From Nitrososphaera sp. (lineage in GTDB: Archaea; Thermoproteota; Nitrososphaeria; Nitrososphaerales; Nitrososphaeraceae): a DNA stretch of 9,009 bases. The notes under the pieces are model-generated. The model was not told the DNA's origin. It saw only the letters and a list, made by a program, of their open reading frames with translations, and did no database searches. The stretch is taken from contig JAKEIF010000276.1 of the NCBI GenBank assembly GCA_022545875.1, positions 1-9,009 of the forward strand, in the 5' to 3' direction. Of the stretch, positions 6,318 to 9,009 are shown in pieces (position 1 is the stretch's first letter; every line of letters starts with the position of its first letter). A program made the translations under genes and the position numbers.

Positions 6318-7187
6318 GTGAGAATAGCAAGGATAAGGGACAGCAAGGTAAAGGAAACATACGGGATCATTTCAGGCGATGGCAAGTCCATTGTCACAAA
6401 GGCAGAGATCCAGCAGCAAACAGGAATCCCTGTCCCTCCGAATATCAAGGACTTTATGTTTGGCGGATGGCTTGAAGAAGTCAAACAGCAGCAGGACAAA
6501 TTGAAATATCTGCACAAGATAAGCGAAATCGAGCTGCTCGCACCGATTCCGAATCCTCCGAAAATAGTTTGCCTTGCCTTCAACTATTATGATCACGCAC
6601 GCGACGCGGGTCTGACGCCCTCAGACGAGCCAGTAATATTTCTCAAGCCGCGCACAGCGCTAAATGAGCCATTCAAAGACGTAATCTGCCCTTCCTTTGT
6701 CACGCGCCTTGACTATGAGGCAGAGCTTGCCGTAGTAATTGGGAGACGTACCAAAAAGGTTTCCGAAGAGAAGGCGCTTGACTCTGTTTTTGGCTATATG
6801 GTGTTCCATGACGTATCGGCGCGCGACATACAGTTCAAGGATAAACAGTTTACACGTGGAAAGGGGATCGACACGTTTGCGCCTTGCGGACCCTGGATAA
6901 CAACAGGGGATGAAGTTGCAGACCCTCAGCAGCTAAGGATCATAACCAAGGTTAATGGAGAGGTACGCCAAGATTCTTCGAGCTCAAATATGGTCATACC
7001 TATCCGTCGGATTATTTCGGCGCTTTCGGTGACGATGACGCTAGAGCCGGGAGATATCATATCTACGGGAACGCCAGCTGGAGTGGCAATGTCAATGAAA
7101 GAGCCCCGCTACCTAAAGGACGGCGATATCGTCGAAATAAGCATCGAGAAACTTGGAATGATCAAGAATCGCATCGTCTTCCAGTAA
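6318..7187 (+). CDS. Fumarylacetoacetate hydrolase (FAH) family protein
   Basis: A 289-residue member of the FAH superfamily, which uses a divalent metal to act on beta-keto acids: hydrolases, decarboxylases, isomerases and hydratases. The N-terminal 80 residues form a small separate domain. The core has PPKIVCLAFNYYDHA (80-94), FLKPRTAL (108-115), the metal ligands Glu134 and Glu136 in DYEAELAVVIG, then Asp165 in HDVSARD. KQFTRGKGIDTFAPCGPW (176-193) and the substrate-loop motif GDIISTGTPAGV (245-256) complete the fold. All metal ligands are present, so it should be active. The closest named functions are 2-hydroxyhepta-2,4-diene-1,7-dioate isomerase-like and acylpyruvase or oxaloacetate decarboxylase-like; the sequence alone does not decide. 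The start is GTG at 6318, seven bases after the synthetase stop, with AAGCAAG rather than a clear ribosome-binding site. It is the last gene of the operon, and its link to isoprenoids or tRNA charging is unclear. Confidence 0.88.
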   Translation: MRIARIRDSKVKETYGIISGDGKSIVTKAEIQQQTGIPVPPNIKDFMFGGWLEEVKQQQDKLKYLHKISEIELLAPIPNPPKIVCLAFNYYDHARDAGLTPSDEPVIFLKPRTALNEPFKDVICPSFVTRLDYEAELAVVIGRRTKKVSEEKALDSVFGYMVFHDVSARDIQFKDKQFTRGKGIDTFAPCGPWITTGDEVADPQQLRIITKVNGEVRQDSSSSNMVIPIRRIISALSVTMTLEPGDIISTGTPAGVAMSMKEPRYLKDGDIVEISIEKLGMIKNRIVFQ

Positions 7188-7189
7188 AC

Positions 7190-7199
7190 AAACTTATAC
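7190..7199 (+). promoter_or_regulatory. TATA-like box for the unknown gene at 7219
   Basis: AAACTTATAC lies immediately after the FAH stop codon and is centred about 24-25 bases before the ATG at 7219. This fits a leaderless transcript starting at the ATG and suggests that the unknown gene is transcribed separately from the upstream operon, although read-through remains possible because no terminator intervenes. Confidence 0.5.
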
Positions 7200-7218
7200 C
7201 AAGCCAATTGTCCCTCAT

Positions 7219-7731
7219 ATGCACTTGAGCAGCAGGCGAATGCTGTCCCCCCGGACATACTTTTCCAGACTCAACGAAGGAAGGTCAAGTTGGCTGAGCG
7301 AAGGCAAGCTAATAGATGAGTGCGCTGAATTCTTTGGGTCAAACGGCTATGATTCGCTGAAACGCGACGTGATGTTTGACGAGGGAGGGCAGGTCTTCAA
7401 TTCCCTAATCGTGGGCTCCAAGGGCGAGGGCGATGAAAAGGAATCCATCGCGACTTACTTCGCTCCAAAACTGGACCGATATGAAATTGCACTTTTTGGT
7501 TCGCTAGAATCGATCCTATTTGACATCTTGGATAACTACGACTCGACAAACCTTATGCTCGTGACGGATTCCCTCTCGTACTTTCCGATAACAAAGATCG
7601 AAGAGCTAGGCGTAGCCGTCGAGAACCTGATGGACGAGGGCATGTTCTTGCTGTTCTTGAACGGCCGTTCTGGTTACGCGATATTTGATGACTATGGAAA
7701 GCTTACCAAGCCAATCGCAGTCACTGACTAG
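7219..7731 (+). CDS. Conserved-looking hypothetical protein, 170 residues
   Basis: I do not recognise this protein. It is 170 residues, acidic, with a basic N-terminus (MHLSSRRMLSPR) and no signal peptide or clear membrane segment. Secondary structure appears alternating: helices around 15-40, strands near 60-66 and 88-93, a helix at about 95-107, then a strand NLMLVTD (111-117), a helix at about 125-140, and a hydrophobic strand pair MFLLFLNGRSGYAIFDD (142-158). This arrangement suggests a small alpha/beta cytoplasmic domain. The ATG at 7219 is favoured over the in-frame ATG at 7240 because the TATA-like box predicts transcription start at 7219. Codon use resembles the neighbours, and the long frame with its own promoter makes it a real gene. 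Its stop codon overlaps the stop of the opposite-strand gene (TAG in CTAG, 7728-7731). No function can be assigned. Confidence 0.8.
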   Translation: MHLSSRRMLSPRTYFSRLNEGRSSWLSEGKLIDECAEFFGSNGYDSLKRDVMFDEGGQVFNSLIVGSKGEGDEKESIATYFAPKLDRYEIALFGSLESILFDILDNYDSTNLMLVTDSLSYFPITKIEELGVAVENLMDEGMFLLFLNGRSGYAIFDDYGKLTKPIAVTD

Positions 7732-8006
7732 GTTTTTGCTCGGTTCAGTCTTGTGATTTCTTTTTCAAGCAGCCTTGCATAGAACTCGTATGATTCGGCG
7801 AGCTTGGCCCGGATGTTAGCCAACTGCATCGCCAAGTTGAGAGCATCCAGGCATGTCTCGAGCGATCTGTCAGTCGCAAAATCGTTCATTGCCCTGTTGA
7901 ACTTGTCCATCACCTTTCGCTGTTCGGCACCCTGATCGTTTATCGTATTGGTCAGTTGGTCTATTTCGCCATTGGGAGCGCTCTTTCCCTTGAGCCAATC
8001 TGGCAT
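7728..8006 (-). CDS. Small all-helical hypothetical protein, 92 residues
   Basis: I do not recognise this protein. Its 92 residues read as a short N-terminal segment (MPDWLKGKSAPNG) followed by two long amphipathic helices: about 14-47, rich in Gln, Asn and Asp, and about 49-90, ending in a charged ARLLEKEITRLNRAKT tail. A helical hairpin or coiled-coil dimer is likely, and it should be cytoplasmic. One cysteine (Cys53) is present; there is no metal motif or membrane segment. The start at 8006 is supported by a TATA-like box (minus strand, 8035-8028) centred about 25 bases upstream, consistent with a leaderless message. The gene is divergent from the flavoprotein gene at 8220 and convergent with the 170-residue unknown, with which it overlaps by four bases. 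Confidence 0.75.
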   Translation of the reverse strand: MPDWLKGKSAPNGEIDQLTNTINDQGAEQRKVMDKFNRAMNDFATDRSLETCLDALNLAMQLANIRAKLAESYEFYARLLEKEITRLNRAKT

Positions 8007-8026
8007 AATCGGATTTAGTCAGAATT

Positions 8027-8036
8027 CAATTAAATC
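8027..8036 (-). promoter_or_regulatory. TATA-like box for the small helical gene
   Basis: The minus strand reads GATTTAATTG here, centred about 25 bases before the ATG at 8006. The spacing again predicts a leaderless transcript. Confidence 0.5.
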
Positions 8037-8089
8037 CTATCTCCCTGGATCACAGTGACAAATCCTTGGTGATACCGACCAGCGATCGA

Positions 8090-8167
8090 CCCGGGTGTTT
8101 CCGACACGGGCGCGAAACTCGAGCAATTTGATGACTTGAGGACGGCCCTGAATTGATACGACTCAAT
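8090..8167. promoter_or_regulatory. Divergent intergenic region with two short inverted repeats
   Basis: The 213-base gap between the divergent genes at 8006 and 8220 holds two small dyads besides the TATA boxes. One spans 8090-8110 (CCCGGGTGT against ACACGGG, with a two-base bulge and a loop of five). The other is ATTGA at 8152-8156 and TCAAT at 8163-8167, which lies about 17 bases before the TATA-like box of the flavoprotein gene, where an archaeal activator or repressor could bind. Both are short enough to be chance. No RNA gene or small reading frame with support was seen. Confidence 0.2.
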
Positions 8168-8183
8168 AGAGCGCCATAACAAT

Positions 8184-8192
8184 GTATTTATC
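8184..8192 (+). promoter_or_regulatory. TATA-like box for the flavoprotein gene
   Basis: GTATTTATC is centred about 32 bases before the ATG at 8220, which predicts transcription start near 8214 and a leader of about six bases with no room for a ribosome-binding site. Confidence 0.45.
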
Positions 8193-8219
8193 TAACAGAG
8201 GGCGATTTCTCTCGCATAC

Positions 8220-9009
8220 ATGGTCGTAGACAACAAAGGCAAGGTTACCTATGTTCAAGTCCTGAAAGAAGATCTTGCGATTTATCACATTACTCCAGAT
8301 AATGGCCCCGTGCCTGACTTTAAGGCCGGCCAATTTGTTACCCTTGGACTGCAGGTCCCTAGCGAGGGTAAAGTAATTCGCAGGGCTTATTCGATAGCTT
8401 CTCCCCCAGAACAAAAGAAGCGATTTGAGCTTATCGTTCGCTGGGTCCGCAAGCCAGTTCCCGGACGACTCACAACAGAACTTTTTAACAAGAAGGAGGG
8501 TGACGAAATTGCTTGGGTCAAGCCGACTGGTATATTCACGATTAATGAAAAGATGCACGATGGAAGCCCTGACAACCGGAGGATGGTACTTATCGGTGGC
8601 GGAACAGGGCTTGCCCCGTTCATTTCGTATTCGCTCCACCTAAAAAATACTGGAAGCAAGAGAGAGATCGTGGTGCTGCATGGTGCGAGCTATGTGGACG
8701 AGCTCAGCTACAAAGATATGCTCACTGCTCTTGAAGAGGAAAGCCTGGACAAGGGAAAAGACAAGTGGAACTTTAGATATCGTGCCAGCATTAGCAGGCC
8801 ACAGGAATGGTTTAACCGAACCTGGTCCGGCCAGAAGGGAAGAGTCGAATCATTCCTCAGACCGAAAGCGGGCAGGGACCAGTCTCCGCTTGAAGAGTTG
8901 GTTGGCGAAAAGATCACCCCTGAAAATACCTCCTTCTACATATGTGGCTGGCAGGGGACGGTTGATGGCGCGCTTGACTATCTAGTCCCAAAGGGCTTTG
9001 TCACTGAAC
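8220..9009 (+). CDS. Ferredoxin-NADP+ reductase-like flavoprotein (3' partial)
   Basis: The frame from ATG at 8220 stays open to the window's end (263 residues plus one base), so the C-terminus is missing. It matches the ferredoxin-NADP+ reductase superfamily, which moves electrons between NADP(H) and ferredoxin or flavodoxin through FAD. The FAD-binding beta-barrel domain covers about 1-112, with KAGQFVTLG (35-43) and the FAD signature RAYSIASPP (55-63; R-x-Y-S), then GRLTTELFN (82-90). The NAD(P)-binding domain begins at about 120 with the pyrophosphate-binding loop GGGTGLAPFIS (126-136). It continues with YRASISRP (187-194) and the typical FYICGWQGTVDGAL (239-252). No cysteine cluster for a 2Fe-2S centre is seen in the visible part, so it resembles bacterial Fpr rather than a phthalate-dioxygenase-type reductase. 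It is probably cytoplasmic, supplying NADPH or reduced ferredoxin; the direction and partner are inferred. It appears to be transcribed from its own promoter. Confidence 0.9.
   Translation, partial: MVVDNKGKVTYVQVLKEDLAIYHITPDNGPVPDFKAGQFVTLGLQVPSEGKVIRRAYSIASPPEQKKRFELIVRWVRKPVPGRLTTELFNKKEGDEIAWVKPTGIFTINEKMHDGSPDNRRMVLIGGGTGLAPFISYSLHLKNTGSKREIVVLHGASYVDELSYKDMLTALEEESLDKGKDKWNFRYRASISRPQEWFNRTWSGQKGRVESFLRPKAGRDQSPLEELVGEKITPENTSFYICGWQGTVDGALDYLVPKGFVTE

Larger units (their letters stand above)
1708..7187 (+). other. Probable five-gene operon for isoprenoid precursor synthesis, tRNA charging and an FAH enzyme
   Basis: Five plus-strand genes follow one another with junctions of -1, -4, +6 and +7 bases, and no TATA-like box or T-tract was seen between them. 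The first three encode consecutive steps from isopentenyl phosphate to GGPP. The last two are glutamyl-tRNA synthetase and an FAH-family enzyme. GTG is the start for three of the five genes. Co-transcription is inferred from spacing; a poly-T terminator after the last stop at 7187 is not evident, and the next gene has its own TATA-like box just 6-10 bases later. Confidence 0.75.

Noticed and set aside
8041..8219. A non-coding RNA gene or CRISPR-type repeat in the divergent gap
   Set aside because: No repeated units, no tRNA-like cloverleaf and only short imperfect dyads are visible.
8163..8639. 158-residue minus-strand reading frame at the right end
   Set aside because: It is antisense to the FAD and NAD(P) motifs of the flavoprotein gene, whose conserved signatures explain this region.
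8425..8985. Plus-strand frames beginning near 8425 and 8680
   Set aside because: Both are out of frame with the flavoprotein gene and show no family motif, so they are shadows.

Overview
The window looks like a piece of an archaeal chromosome, most probably from a Nitrososphaera-like ammonia-oxidizing archaeon (Nitrososphaerota/Thaumarchaeota). The reasons are the archaeal combination of isopentenyl phosphate kinase, type 2 IPP isomerase and short-chain GGPP synthase; an archaeal-type glutamyl-tRNA synthetase with its N-terminal extension; AT-rich TATA-like boxes about 25 bases before start codons with no Shine-Dalgarno (leaderless promoters); and a one-finger C2H2 protein. The lineage is inferred from gene content and style, not from a database match.

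Layout. Bases 2-892 hold the 3' end of a secreted-type beta-repeat protein that begins outside the window, followed by a T-tract. Bases 1032-1379 encode an 18-cysteine Csp3/DUF326-type copper-storage protein. Bases 1471-1608 (minus) encode a 45-residue C2H2 zinc-finger protein. Divergently from it, bases 1708-7187 form a tightly packed plus-strand operon: isopentenyl phosphate kinase, type 2 isopentenyl-diphosphate isomerase, geranylgeranyl-diphosphate synthase, glutamyl-tRNA synthetase and a fumarylacetoacetate-hydrolase-family enzyme, with overlaps or gaps of -4 to +7 bases. Bases 7219-7731 (plus) and 7728-8006 (minus) are two unrecognised genes that converge and share a CTAG sequence as reciprocal stop codons. 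From 8220 a ferredoxin-NADP reductase-like flavoprotein runs off the right edge.

How it works together. The first three operon genes give a consecutive pathway segment: isopentenyl phosphate is phosphorylated to IPP, IPP is isomerised to DMAPP, and both are condensed to GGPP, the precursor of archaeal ether lipids. The glutamyl-tRNA synthetase and the FAH-family enzyme are co-transcribed by position but not metabolically linked in any obvious way. The Csp3-like protein fits an organism with a high copper demand, as ammonia-oxidizing archaea have. The flavoprotein probably exchanges electrons between ferredoxin and NADP(H).

No tRNA, rRNA, CRISPR array, insertion sequence or attachment site was seen, and no gene-free stretch exceeds about 215 bases. 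I found no convincing new multi-gene system. The most noteworthy items are the tiny zinc-finger gene, the copper-storage gene, the convergent unknown pair and the consistent leaderless promoter spacing.
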